Made by a program: the position numbers and the translations under genes. DNA of 64,000 bases from Bugulina stolonifera (taxonomy: Eukaryota; Bryozoa; Gymnolaemata; Cheilostomatida; Bugulidae): contig OW285190.1 in the NCBI GenBank assembly GCA_935421135.1, positions 14,828,501-14,892,500 on the forward strand, given 5' to 3'. Below the pieces are notes generated by a model. The model did not search any database. It worked only from the letters and a program-made list of their open reading frames with translations, and had not been told where the DNA came from. This document shows positions 1 through 12,102 of the stretch, piece after piece. Position 1 is the stretch's first letter. The number at the start of each line of letters is the position of its first letter.

Positions 1-321
1 TGAAGTGGAGTCTGATGAATCAGATACACCCATGGGCAATGCTATGAATACAACAGAGTGCACTGTTTGTGATGATCAGAAGGATGGGAATTCAGGTATG
101 TTTATTATTTGGATAACCTATTTTTATAACTAATCACAGTAGTCGGATGGTTTTGCATTATTGTTTTAAAACCACACTGTGCTAACAACTATAACTATTA
201 TGTTACAAACCATGTGAGTATTTCATGCTAACCAAGGTTACATGTTCATTTTTTAGGTACTACTATAGGCTTATCTACAGCTATAGAGATTATTGGTGTC
301 TTGCTATTGGTGGTCCTATGA
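1..321 (+). CDS. 3' end of a gene for a probable GPI-anchored surface protein (partial)
   Basis: Two exons are visible: 1-95 (frame starts at base 2, donor GTATGT at 96) and 257-321 (acceptor TTTTTTAG, stop TGA 319-321). The intron is phase 1. The first exon reads as an acidic, Ser/Thr-rich segment with two cysteines in a C-T-V-C motif. The second encodes G-T-T-I-G-L-S-T-A-I-E-I-I-G and then L-L-L-V-V-L directly before the stop. A hydrophobic C-terminus with no cytoplasmic residues, preceded by small residues (N-S-G-T-T), is the usual layout of a GPI-attachment signal; a tail-less TM anchor is the alternative. The rest of the gene lies upstream of the window. It lies about 5.4 kb before the receptor cluster on the same strand, so it may belong to it, but no CUB or Sushi sequence is visible here to show kinship. 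Confidence 0.5.
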
Positions 322-2910
322 TTCAGATGTGTCAACTGGCCATTGGTTTTCATTCCCATGTGTCAAGCATTCTACTTGTCTCTTGTGAGAGGACAACTTC
401 TTATAAACTTTATTCTATTACTCTATACTTTGGAGTTTAGACTAATGAGCAAACAATGAATAAAATCATGTGTGCATGCGTAGCGGCGCTGTTTAAAATT
501 ACACATAGAGCACAGGCTATCATCATGCAAATAGTAATTTAAATATTAATATAATATATTAATATTTAAATTATGCTTTATTTGAACATTCCAATGCTGA
601 ATATTTTTACATAAATAAAGCTAAATACTACACGTACACGTACTTCTTCTTTGCATAAAAGAGGTAAATTCAGTATGAAGGATATACTGTAGCATGGGTT
701 TGCAGCAAGTATAGTTTTGTATGTTTTCACAACCTACATGTACATAACCCATAACTTCTAACAGTTGTAGAGCTTTCCTCTCTCCTTTTTCTGAGAAAAC
801 ATAGTGAACCATAATAAATAATATAATTTACTATTATGTAAATGGTTTCACTTCTATTGGACAGTGTTTCAAATGAGTAACAAGATATTATAGTACATGT
901 CGCATGACCTCATGCCAGTCATGTGTATATAATGTGCAAGTTACTAGTATACACATACATATATATATCAGACGATGTGTCCAATGTACACATCTGCCTG
1001 ATGCAGTATGTGTCAGTGACCAGTGTACAATGTATGATTACATTTACAAGAAGTACTAAGTGACTGCATGTAGGAATACTGTTTGTCTATTTTATGAACA
1101 ATAGGCAAGCTCATACAGGGGAAGTAATTCTATGGACAAGCTATAATAGATATTCAATAGATGCCAAGTTTTTCTTGTTATACTAGTTGTGTAATATAGA
1201 AGCTATAATAATAGAAGACTGAGTGCCTAGTTTGTAGCCCTATGTTCTGTTTAGTCTGCTTAGTTGTATTCTCCTGTTGCAACCCAAACTCACTCTGTTT
1301 AGCTATTTATGACTAAACGAATTAACCTCTACAAGGAAGTTTAGACAGCTCCTGTAATGCCTCTGTAATGACATGTGATAAGATTCTGGATCAATTGCTC
1401 TACTATGTGACACTCTAGCTAGAGGTCAGTTGTAGCACACTAGGTCGGGTTTCCTGTTCTAAATGCTATTTATCGAGACCATCTAGCAGAGACAATTCCC
1501 ATAACTGGATAACACCTAATGACTTGGAGCAAACACTGTTGTTGGTAAGTTGGTATCATATCATTCATCTGTATTGTATATTAGTGTATGGTGTATTTCT
1601 GTGCTTGTAATCTAAAAGACAGCATACATACATTCATGTATATTGTATACCATATAGGCTGAATGGAAAAGTTGTTTTTATAGCCTATATGCAATGATTA
1701 CCACTAAATACCAAATGGATGGAATGCATTGTAATGATAAGCTTCTCTAGTGAATGAAACAATTCACCTAATACATGACAAGTTGGGCTGACATCAAAGA
1801 GGAAGATTTTTGCGCGTGAGACAACCCTCACCAACTCTGCTAAAATGTCTTTTAACAATGAGCACCACACTTTATGGACTGTCTGCTGTGGGCGCTGCTC
1901 TCAGTTACATGTAGTTACAAACTAAACTGGTGAAAACTGTCTTGGTTTAAGTGCAAGTACATGTACTAGGTTGCTACAAATACTAGTACACGGAGTTGTT
2001 TGCCCGCACAAAACTAGTGAAGACAGGCTAGGTCTCAGACTAAGGCAACCATGATGTCTCATATAAGTGTGAAGATAATATAAGATAAAACAATAGAATA
2101 GTAATTTAAATTTTTGCAATCAGTTTAGAGGCTGTCACATAACCCACATTACATACACTGACTGTTTGTAACCAATCTGGTCACTGTTGTGTCTTGAGGT
2201 GATTTATTAAAGACCATGAAGGGACATTAATTACTACCTGATACTGTGTATGACCATGAGGTACTACATGTATATTCTATCCATTTACTGTCTATTGCCA
2301 AACAAACAAAAGCTCTTCATTTATATAGTTGGAGAGACTAAGCTTGCGTAGCATTAAAAAACAAGATTGCTCCAAAGCAAATTATATAAACATTAGATGT
2401 ACAAGCTACTAGCTTGGTAGTCAGCTTATATGTCTATAATAATCAATTCAGGGGCAGATATAGGAAAATTTAACACCAGCCTATTTTCAGGAAATCATGG
2501 ATTTCACGTGTCTGGTTTAGTTAATACAAGATAAGTGTGAAGCATGAACATGTATGGGTAAAGTCTACACAGATAACATGACTATTACTACAATTACAGC
2601 ACTATACAACAACTGTACTGCCTGAGCAAGTAAATAGAAAATGATTTGAAGCCTGGACATGCATAGTATTAATAGTTTGCAGAGCACAGCTAGTATTGCA
2701 TGCTTGATTGAACACACGCCTAGGATGGGTGGGTGCTTATAGCCACCCCTGAATAATCATCAAAATAGCAAATGAAAATTATTATTGACTAAAGTTCCAA
2801 ACCGGGAGGGCTTGCAGGAGCTTGGGAGTTTGCAGGAGATTGATTGTGAAAACGGGAGGGTCCCGGTGAAACCGGGAGAGTTGTCATGTATGATTTACCT
2901 GGGAACAGAG
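322..2910. other. gene-free AT-rich stretch
   Basis: No open frame here has plausible splice sites together with recognisable protein features. A short GC-richer patch near 2795-2880 contains degenerate repeats of the type CGGGAGGG and TTGCAGGAG. A weak palindrome with the dispersed GAGAGGACAACTT motif lies near 376-403. Nothing else was recognised. Confidence 0.6.
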
Positions 2911-4513
2911 TAGGCCTGCACCGGTGTTGCCTCCCCACTGATATTCGGTTTTTGGGGTGGTGGTAATCAAACACTGGTTGACACCGGTTCTCTTGTGCCT
3001 AGTCTCATTCGGTGTCAACCGATGCCAAATTTGGATCGATATACCGAACCGCACCGGACCCCTTGATCCTGGTCTCAAGCGGTGTTAGACGGTGTCAACT
3101 TTGGTTCGATATACCGGATCGAACTGGTCCAGGAGCTAGTTCGCCTAATAGAGTTGTCCCATCATGACCGTTCAATACAAGGGAACAAAAATCCTCAACA
3201 CTTTCTTGCAACATGAGTTCATGCCAATCATTGTTTATTTTATTTTCAGATATGGCAGGCAGACAGGGCTTCATTAAAACATAGTATATGTATATTATTT
3301 TATTTAAGTGGCTATTGGGCTAATGAAAGTAATCAGTGCTTACTGCTACTCCCAAGATTTTGTATTTGCCCATGTAGTCTAGTGAGTCTTAAGTTGCATT
3401 GGGTCTTACTTCACCTATCTTATGTAATTTTAATAAATATATTAAATAAAAAAACATGAGGCTGGACACACACCCAACCGACTACATATAATTTATTAGA
3501 TTTATTACTGATTGTGACCAAATTATAGAAGAAAAACAGCAAACATTGTTTCCACCACACTCGTACCATTGACACAAAAAGATAACAAATTTAAAATGAC
3601 ATGGGCTAATTTCATATCACAAGAGAAAGAAGAAACGCTAGCATAGTTGCATATGATGTAATGATAATGTAGGGAATCTTTCTTGCAAGCTTTCTTGATA
3701 GATTGTTGATTTGGTGTAATTCAGTGTGTCCACCGATTGAATCTAGCAGATTTGTCTTCAGATGGGATATTACGATGGCTCAGTCCGATGAATTCTACCT
3801 ACAAAATATTGATTGAACATTAGTATTAGCTTATTTTAAATAAATAAAGAGCTGGTGCTTACCAAAAGCATAACTACACAACGATTTTAAATTAAAAAGC
3901 CATAATTAATAATGATTAACTATTATAAGCATTGTAGCTATTCTTAATTACAAGCGAATATAACCAAACTTAAACATTAGTAGTAGATTAATTATAATAG
4001 AAATAATTAATCCAATGGTATGTTTAAATTTAATTATATTATTTATAATAATATAATCCATTATATAATATTCGATCGTATACTTCTGTTCTATTTCAGC
4101 ACACTATTCATGAACAAAGCAATCATATGCAAACGATAGAATATAATATACCAGAATCTGCTAAGTTACATAATTATGAATCAATTTAGTATAATTTAAT
4201 AATAATTACTACCTCCACAACATTGATAATCAATCACAGCCACGATGACAGTTAATGTTGAAACGGATTAGCGAAGGTATGCAACCTAGTTTGAAGTGAG
4301 GTAAACAAAAACACGTGATATTAGACCGCATGAATATTGAATGACTACTGGCATAGCGGTCCGGTTCGATAACATCGAACTACACCGAACCATCGATATA
4401 TCGTTTGGGCACGGTGCCGGTGCGATTCGGTGCATAAAAAATTTGCCGATGTGTAACACCGAGGGTTCACACACCGTTTACATCGTTTGAAACCGAAACA
4501 CCATGCAGGCCTA
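2911..4513. mobile_element. non-autonomous hAT-type DNA transposon (1.6 kb) with exact 8-bp target duplication
   Basis: The left end reads TAGGCCTGCACCGGTGTT and the right end is the inverted TAGGCCTGCATGGTGTTT, so the two ends form terminal inverted repeats. The flanks carry a perfect 8-bp direct repeat, GAACAGAG, at 2903-2910 and 4514-4521. An 8-bp duplication with a TAGG-type end is the hAT superfamily hallmark. Subterminal regions (about 2925-3130 and 4355-4500) are GC-richer than the surroundings. They contain repeated, partly inverted copies of motifs such as CGGTGTCAAC and CGATATACCGAACC, as expected of transposase-binding subterminal repeats. The AT-rich interior has no transposase-like frame, so the copy is non-autonomous. 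Confidence 0.85.
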
Positions 4514-4521
4514 GAACAGAG

Positions 4522-5744
4522 GCCAGGGAGAAACGGAGCAGATTGACCACAATTCCTATTGAATGAAAACCTGATGGCTTTCCTGAACTTAGAGTAGTTT
4601 GATCTTTGCTCTTTCTTTATATTTATGCGGAGAAAAATAGGCGCAAAACAGTGCTGAAAACACAGACAGTAATAATAATACATCGCATCACCATCAGCTC
4701 CTGGCTCTAGACTATTTCTCTCTTCCCAAATTGGCGTAGATCTCCCTCTTCTAGCTTGAGCTGTTATGTATTGCAAAATGTGTTTCAGCTAATAGAAAAA
4801 AGCTAAATTCTATTTCTTTACAGAGAAAATAGTGAAATATTGAATTTGACCTCCTAATATATTCAGGTCAGAACATTGTTTCAGCTTGTTATCATTATCT
4901 CTAGAGTGAAACAAGAAGGAAGAATATTACTAATATCTGTACCAAGCAGGAAACTGCAGCAGTTATATTATTAGGCATCGTTATCAGTATACAATAAATA
5001 TGTACATCAATTGAGGTTTTTGTTTAAAGTTCAAGTAGTTAGCCGTAATCACATGGTAATAATTGTCAGTCTCTCTGTTGCTTTTGGCTCAAGTTCATAG
5101 CTGCTAGTAGCATAAACTTCAGTTTCATACTATAAACTGCAAGAAGACTACCTACGGCCACATGAACTGCTGACAAATACAACTGACCAATGCAACTGAC
5201 CATTGAAGCTGGCGAATACAACTGACCAGTACAATTGACCAGTGCAATTGACCAGTACTGCAACTACATGTACAACTGACTGGTACATGTACATCTTGCT
5301 GTGGTACTGGTACACTGTGGCTCTAAGGAGTAAAAGAGAAAAGTAGTGAGATAGTTCCACCATGGAGGGTAGGATAGTCATCTCATAGGTCATCTACCCC
5401 TCCCTGGTTTGACTACCCCATAACTTGGTAAATTGTACATGTATCTTTGTTATTAACTCTCAATGATGCTTATACAATGTACGATGAACTTTATGGTATA
5501 TGTCTAGCCTATTTCTAACAGTTCTACATTAAACTGGTCCCAATATGTTCACACTTGGACAGCTCATTAAATGTAATGTTCCTTACAACTCCTCATAGAT
5601 ACATAGAGATAGCCTTAGATTTACATTGTAGGTTCAGGTTCAAGTTAATCCTATCACTCCTACCTACATTATTATTATTTAGCCCTTAAATACATTGTAC
5701 ATGTATTTACCATGTGGCCTACAGGTTGAGTTTTATTACAGAGT
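4522..5744. other. gene-free stretch with a short degenerate tandem repeat
   Basis: Between about 5178 and 5290 there is a degenerate tandem array of CAACTGACCAGTA-like units, about 13 bp with variable spacing. Open frames across it are by-products of the repeat. No other feature was seen before the first exon of the next gene. Confidence 0.5.
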
Positions 5745-6952
5745 ATGGATGAAAGCTGGTACAGGACTATTATGTTAGCACTTATTTGGATTCTTACAGA
5801 GACAGCAGTAGGTAGGAATTACTACAATATAATAAATATGAGCTCATAAAATACTTTCTGTTATATCAATATGGACCACAGTCATATGAGTGGGAAAGTA
5901 GTCAATAATTATAATAAATATTCTAACATAATATCAACATAGTAGCTGATATATTTTGCTCTTATGCTGCATGTACAAATACCCTTGGTACTGAATCCAC
6001 CCCTGCTAAGTTTGGACTGCACATTGTTGGAGGGAGATAATTGTAAAATGCTGTATCAAACCAAGCAACTGAAAGTTGAGTAGACGAGTGGAGCCTTAAT
6101 CTACCCGTTTGTGTAATTCAATAAAATCGGCTAACAGTCAAGTTCAGTCCAGTCAGATCTAGTTGAGTCTAGTCTAGTATAGGAAGGTTCAGTTCTGTCC
6201 AGAAAAGACAACTCAACATTTACAATACAATCTACAATATATACTACTAATATGCATGGATATATACTAGGAGGTAGGCCGCATGCACGATGTATGATTG
6301 TCTTGTTATAATAATTGTGCATAATGATAGAACATAGAAGTGTGCTAATAAAGTGCAATGGTAAATAAAGGTATGACTGATGGTTTTCAGGTAGAGAGTA
6401 TAGACTGTGTAGAGATACAAGTGCAGTATCGGAGCTGGAAGGAGAGATATCCGGCCCAACTATTAATGATATTACTGCTAGCCTAGAACCAGTTAGTTGT
6501 ACATTGAGAATAAACAATATACCTGCAGGATCCTGGGTTGGTATATTTAACACAGGAACATTTATTAATGCGTATGCACAACAGACAGGCTTACACTGCT
6601 CTGAACAAGCAGCCTACGTCTCGATTTACCATCCTAAAACAGGAAGGAGAGACTTCTGTAAACCAGATAGAGGAGTGCTACTTACTGCTTACTCAGCTCT
6701 CCCAGCTCATCTTCAGTTTGATTTGACCTCAAATCGAGATGGATATCAGTATCAAGCTGGAAAAGTTGCATTTGACCTAACTTATAGAGGTATGGTTGTA
6801 TAAAATAATTTTAATATAATTATAAAATTAATTAGTAAAGACCAAATTTTAGTCAGAAAAATATAATTTTTCTCATACATGAGATGAGTTGTGCACGAAT
6901 TTGAAATACAGTTATTGCCATGAAACCCACAAGTATGATACATCTACATAAA

Positions 6953-7044
6953 TTTTCTAAACTTGTTCAAAGGCAAATTGATCGGCATATGAATGTAAAT
7001 TTACATTCATATGCCCCAACTTGCCTTTGAAAAAGTTTAGAAAA
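6953..7044. repeat. 92-bp near-perfect palindrome in intron 2 of gene B
   Basis: The arms run from TTTTCTAAACTTGTTCAAAGG to its inverted copy ending CCTTTGAAAAAGTTTAGAAAA, meeting at a central GTAAATTTAC with no spacer. A homologous palindrome of the same length occupies the matching intron of gene D (22508-22599). It is probably a tiny fold-back MITE that was present before B and D separated. Confidence 0.8.
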
Positions 7045-7117
7045 AGCAAATGAGCTGTGACTAACTGCAGGGCAGCATTTCTAAAATTTCTACATTTCGA
7101 CTGAACTCTGTCCTTAT

Positions 7118-7287
7118 CTGTTAGGTGCAGCAGTGGAGAAATTTGGATAGCCTTAGTTCCTTGTTTGTGGTTGGGGTTTGGGGTAAGGGCGGTCAACCTG
7201 CAAAATATAGAGAAGACAACTTCTCCTGCTTCACTTTTGGCGAAGAACAAAGGCTATCTCAAATTTCTCCACTACTGCACCTAACTC
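7118..7287. mobile_element. 170-bp hAT-like MITE at the 3' end of intron 2 of gene B
   Basis: Terminal inverted repeats: GTTAGGTGCAGCAGTGGAG on the left and the inverted equivalent GTTAGGTGCAGTAGTGGAG on the right, continuing imperfectly through AAATTTGAGATAGCCTT for about 37 bp. The flanks repeat GTCCTTAT (7110-7117 and 7288-7295), an 8-bp duplication as in hAT elements. The homologous intron of gene D has no insertion here. The element ends 12 bp before exon 3. A related copy lies at 24781-24936. Confidence 0.8.
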
Positions 7288-8599
7288 GTCCTTATACAGT
7301 TTCTAGATCAGTACACACAGGAGTGAACCATGTCACAGAAGAGGAAGCTGAGTCTGAAGGAAGTGTTGTGAGTCACAGCACTTATCCAGTTCCTTACCCA
7401 TCTGGTATAGACTCCACACTCACTCTGACTGGACTTAAACTAGCTGCTACCATGGATATTGTATTTTTCAAGCTAGATTTTCATAGTAATTGCCGAGATT
7501 ATCTGGAAATCAAAGGTTTAAGAAGCTCAGATTTAAATAAGGGTCACATATGCTCTGATATTGAGAGACTAAAAGGATGCACAATGTTCCAAACAACATC
7601 TTCAATCAAAATGGTAGACAAGGATTTCAGTTCAACTACGGAGGTATATGTATGATTTAGGCTTACCCATTTTTAAATAAGGCAACTGATGCGTTGATTT
7701 ATGTGTTGGCTACTTTGAAATAAAATCTGCGTCTATTATTATAGTTAGAATACTGTTGCAAGGCTACAAGGCTAAATACCCACTTTAGTAATTACCATAC
7801 TATTGGAAACCACCGATATAGTCATATACTATCATACCAGTGTTCCTGATGAATAGAGGTAGTAGGAAGGATAACTGTGAGAAATGAGTGTGAACTTGTC
7901 AACCAATGAGCAAACTTCTACCATTGAGTTTGCCACAAAATACTTTTGTATCACGAGGGAAATAAGACAGGTTGTAGATGTTGATCAATACAAAATAAAA
8001 AGTTATTTGATGGGCCTTATATATTGGTATCTACCTGTTGATAAGGTGCGGGCATTGATAGCCTAACATTGCATTTTAGTGAATGACAACACTGGATGTC
8101 CTGAGGTACAGATACCAAACTCTAGATTTGATGCTAATCTAACTGATACAACTGGTAAAGTGTTTACAGTTACTTGTGATGAAGGTCTATACTTTAGTAA
8201 TATTAGTAGACAGTCTCTGCATGTGTCCTGTACGAACGACAGTTGGTTGGTATCTACAGATTGCAAAGGTAAGTCAGGTAAAGTTGTCAGTTAAAACCAC
8301 AGTGTTTTAATTTTGATCTGCAATACTAATAGTGGTGTTATCACTCATAGTGTTTAGAGGAGAGAATAAAATATTTCATATAAAGCGTTTTCTGCTCAGG
8401 CTAGTTATGATTATTTTTGAGGAAGTTTCTCTGCTGTTTTTCTAGCCATTGCCATTAATTCTATTTCTGATAAGGAGCTAATTTTCACTATTCATCGTTT
8501 ACTAGGATGAATCTGTATGTGTGCAGCATACTTACTTACCAATTTTACTTCCTGCTATTAATCCCAGGTTAAGGAAGCGTTGATCTAATAAAAGAGACC

Positions 8600-8786
8600 T
8601 GTATTTTTTCCTGATTTTGGGTTGAGAAGGCACTTCACCAATGGCAAAGTTAAGTGATGTAGCACGGAGGCATTATAAGGTTGGATGCCCTTCCTAACAC
8701 CACCCAATGACCCTTATGGGAATCGAACCTGGGACTCCCACATGGAAGCTCAGAGCTCTTACCACTACTAGGCCACAGCTGCTCCT
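8600..8786 (-). mobile_element. tRNA-derived SINE, family 1, minus orientation
   Basis: On the minus strand the element starts near GGAGCAGCTGTGGCCTAG (box A-like), followed by box B GGTTCGATTCC. A body containing AAGGGCATCCAACC comes next. The same head and body occur on the plus strand at 39321-39492. It sits in the intron between the Sushi and EGF exons of gene B. End points are approximate. Confidence 0.65.
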
Positions 8787-9805
8787 AATGTGTACAGCAT
8801 ACTATAGTGACGAAATGGCTGTTAGTGATAAGATTCGTATATTTCTAGTTGTTGAGTATGTGATTAAGAAAGAATGACTATTTACAGATGTATGTGATGA
8901 CAATGATAATGAATGCACCCAATCGTGTGAAGATAACTACCGTATAGACAGACTTGAGTGTATCTGTGAGAATAAGGAGAACCTCAGTGAAGATGGAGTT
9001 ACTTGTAAGACTCCCTTGACTACTACTAATAAACGTTCGTCTAGAGGTAATGATATCCATTCTTCAGCTAACTTTATAGCTACTACATGCACACATATCT
9101 AGTTATAACTCACTATACAGTAAGTAGTCACAAACTGTATTATGATATGCATTATATTTATTTCATACAAAGCATTATACCAATCAGACCTGGTATCGTA
9201 ATACGCATTTAACAATTCACCTAGGAGTTGTTGGCACATGATTGTGTGTTACTAACCAGATGTATTCATACCAACTACAGACACAAACACACAATGTGTA
9301 TATTATATAACATTATGTTTTAACCAATAGTTCAAACACACAGATAACAAGATAGCAATCCAGATTCTCAAATCTCAATTCTTTTATTTTAGATATCGTT
9401 ATTACTAGACTCTCTACGACGGTGTGTGTTCTGTTTATCATTCTGCTGACTACAGCTGTCGTTATTCTGGTTAGAAAGAAACGGACGTCTCACCGCAAAG
9501 AAAGAGGAAAGATAAGCGTTGCTGCCAATGCACTACAGTCACAAGAACACACTCAGTTTGACAAGGGGCAGCCTCTCCGGACACAGGGCGAACATGATTA
9601 TGAATTACCTGTGAATAGTAGCCCTCATAACTTGGAGAACGAGGTTGGAAATTACGAGGAGCCTGACAACAGCCCTCCTTACTTGGAAATGAGTGGTGGC
9701 GCAAAGGCTACATATGTAAATACTGTTAAAAGTGGTAATACAGCCCATTATGAGCAAAGTACATGTAATCAGGATCTCACACATGTTTATACTTCTCTGA
9801 TGTAA

Positions 9806-10430
9806 TAATTTACGAATATTTGGGAGTTGCTTCCTCTCTGTTAAATATTTTCCCATCTTTGAATCAATGATAGGTCTACATAAATATGTACATGTATATT
9901 CGTGTTACCTCCAGTGAAATATGAAACATTGCTAATAAGAGTTTAGAGACTTTGATATACCAATTCTACACATATTATGCTGTACATATAGATTTAGTAT
10001 AAACCCAGTATATTGTATGTATATGTCACTGATGCTTGTTTAAAAAGATATTCGTAGGTTATACAATTATGTATATCAAACATTTTGCTACTTTATACAG
10101 CTTTAAATGCGATGCTTTTAACTAAAATTATTGTACCACATCTATGTCTATTCATTACATTTATATTTACTGTTTGTGTATATTTTGCTTACTCCAGAGC
10201 TCACTAAGTAGGTTTTAATTTGAGTTATTGAAGAGAAACACTGAACACAATGTATTTACCAAATTTAAATCAAAGTCAAAATAGCATGCTTCAATGTTTG
10301 AATCCTAGTAAGGTACTACAATTCTTAATATTGTGGTGGATTTTGACACTAGCCAATAACCTGTCTCCATATTCTACATGTATATGCATGTGCCAATAAT
10401 TTGTATCATTATGCTTTTATACTGATGCCG
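9806..10430. other. 3' flank of gene B, no further gene seen
   Basis: AT-rich sequence after the stop codon of gene B. No clear AATAAA lies close to the stop and no additional exon was recognised. Confidence 0.4.
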
Positions 10431-10437
10431 GCTTGGA

Positions 10438-10820
10438 ATGTTGTATTAGTCAGCCAGTATCTATTGACCTTTGGTCTTTGCTATGCTATATAAGCAGAGC
10501 AGATATTCTGCTCTGCCTCTTTTGTCACAATAAACAGCACTATACACTTGGACACTTGGCAGGCTTTCACTTTACAGATTACTTAGCAGTCAACAGGCAT
10601 CAAGCTGACACTTGATTGTTTGTGGTTAACATAATAATACATTAACCGGTACATTGCAAGGCATTAGCCGGTACACAGCCGGCTAGCAGGCTAATACTTG
10701 GCAGGGAGCCGGCAGGTACAAAGGGACTAGTCAAGTCTGCCTTAAAAGTGGCAAGCTGACTGTACCTTTGTAAGTCAGTATAGCGGTGAAGGTATTATAG
10801 CTATTTGAATATTACATGAC
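10438..10820 (+). mobile_element. probable solo LTR (family 2), ends approximate
   Basis: The stretch begins near TGTTGTATTAGTCAGCC. It contains a TATA-like GCTATATAAG (10485-10494) followed 35 bp later by AATAAA (10529-10534), a promoter and polyadenylation signal packed together as in an LTR. GC-richer repeats of GCCGGTACA/GCCGGC follow at about 10640-10720. No internal coding region or target duplication was identified, so the call rests on composition and signal order. Confidence 0.4.
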
Positions 10821-11089
10821 GTTATAATTAACTAGATTCTGAGCTGCTGTGTTAGTATTGCACTGTTTGAAGGATTTCTTATATTTTCTGAGTGGTCGGT
10901 TGATTACTTGGTATGCTTTTGGTTCACCTGTTCTGAAGTATTCGCTTGACAGTTTGCAGTGTGCACTGTGTAATACTGTAATGGTTTTTGGGTTTTGGTA
11001 CTTTCGACCTAAGACGACTCCCGATTCCAAAATGAACTGCTTATGAGTGGTGCTAGGCCTTCTCATTACATGAAAGATTAACAGGTACT

Positions 11090-11525
11090 AGTAGTCAAAT
11101 AACTACCAAAGACGACCCATATAATCCCGAGTCAATGCTTGTTTGCTATACTGAGAAAGAGAGTGATCCAACCTAGTAGGAAGTTCGGGTTGCAAGGTCG
11201 AAGACCTTAACAACTAGAATGACCTAACTACGGAAGTGAAAATCTCTGTATATAAGTATAGTTTGTCTTTATTGAGATCCAAGCATGAACTGAGACAACA
11301 AATAGAAAAACAATGCCCTTTATATAGTAATAGAACTTCCGGAGGAAGTTCCTGTAAAAAGGCTAACGTAGTGTCGTTTGGAAATTGTGCAACAATATGG
11401 CAGCCAGAAGCCCAATTGCCGACCCAAAATAGGTCGGGTTTGACAAAAGATGCTTAAAATCATCTGGATCATATGCAAATCAATATTAACTATTTCTGAG
11501 AGGTCGGGCCTCTTTAAATGGGTAT
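11090..11525 (-). mobile_element. probable solo LTR (family 3, minus orientation), ends approximate
   Basis: Read on the minus strand, a TATA box (inverse of TTTATATAGT near 11319-11328) is followed by AATAAA (inverse of TTTATT, 11268-11273). An ACTTCCGGAGGAAGTTCC block lies upstream. The order and the CTTCCGG block resemble the better-defined LTR family at 14507-15127 and 19925-20571. It may be a divergent relative. No coding frame was found in it. Confidence 0.35.
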
Positions 11526-12102
11526 AAAAAGGGGTATAATGACTCAGTAATCCTTACTACAAGTATATAATTGATATGTAATTATCAGTGTATGGTTAGA
11601 CATGCATAACAATGTACATGTAGGTATGAGTATCAAAACAGCTAAGTGCAAGAAAACAAGTGTCAGATGAGTAGTGCTGTGGCAACTACTATGCACTTAG
11701 GGTGCTATAAGGTCCATCAGGGTGACCGGAGTCGTATATACAAATGTCCTGAACCATTACAATACTGTATGCACGCACAAATTCACATACAGGTGACTAT
11801 GTACAGTGTATAATGTAACACTGTACATACAAATTCACATACCCATGATTACATATTCTTTTATATATACATGCACATGTATTTATTGCTCATTGTTAAA
11901 TATGAAAACTTAATTAGATGCCTGATTAAACGGTTCTTCACATGAACACCATGTGACAAAAACAAACATGTTTTTAACGATCAATTTTATTCCAGGAAGT
12001 AGTCAGATCTTAGGATTCAAGCCAGGGAAAGATTTAGCGTCTTGTCTATACTGGAGTAAATATAAAAATGTAGAATTATTTTGTCGAATTGAAGGCTAAA
12101 CA

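Larger units (their letters stand above)
5745..9805 (+). pseudogene. receptor gene B: CUB-CUB-Sushi-EGF-TM type, frame broken in the second CUB exon
   Basis: Six exons: 5745-5811 (signal peptide), 6391-6789 (CUB 1, four Cys), 7300-7643 (CUB 2), 8080-8268 (Sushi/CCP, four Cys plus Trp), 8888-9046 (EGF-like, six Cys, N-D-N-E-C start), 9393-9805 (TM then tail, TAA). All introns should be phase 1. Compared with paralogue D, exon 3 lacks a net 28 bp near 7601, which removes the strand N-I-S-F-R-F-V and shifts the frame. Splicing into exon 4 then meets TGA at once, giving a predicted secreted product of about 270 residues. Downstream exons stay open with good splice sites, so the lesion looks recent; skipping exon 3 would restore frame. 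The tail holds Y-L-E-M (YxxM), Y-V-N-T (YxN) and other tyrosines. An allele or assembly error is possible. Confidence 0.7.

Noticed and set aside
4345..4776. Minus-strand frame of 143 codons
   Set aside because: It spans the right end of the hAT element and flanking DNA, crossing the target duplication, and shows no domain.
7125..7655. 176-codon plus-strand frame as a separate gene
   Set aside because: It is the MITE plus exon 3 of gene B read through the intron end; the paralogue D places the exon start at the acceptor.
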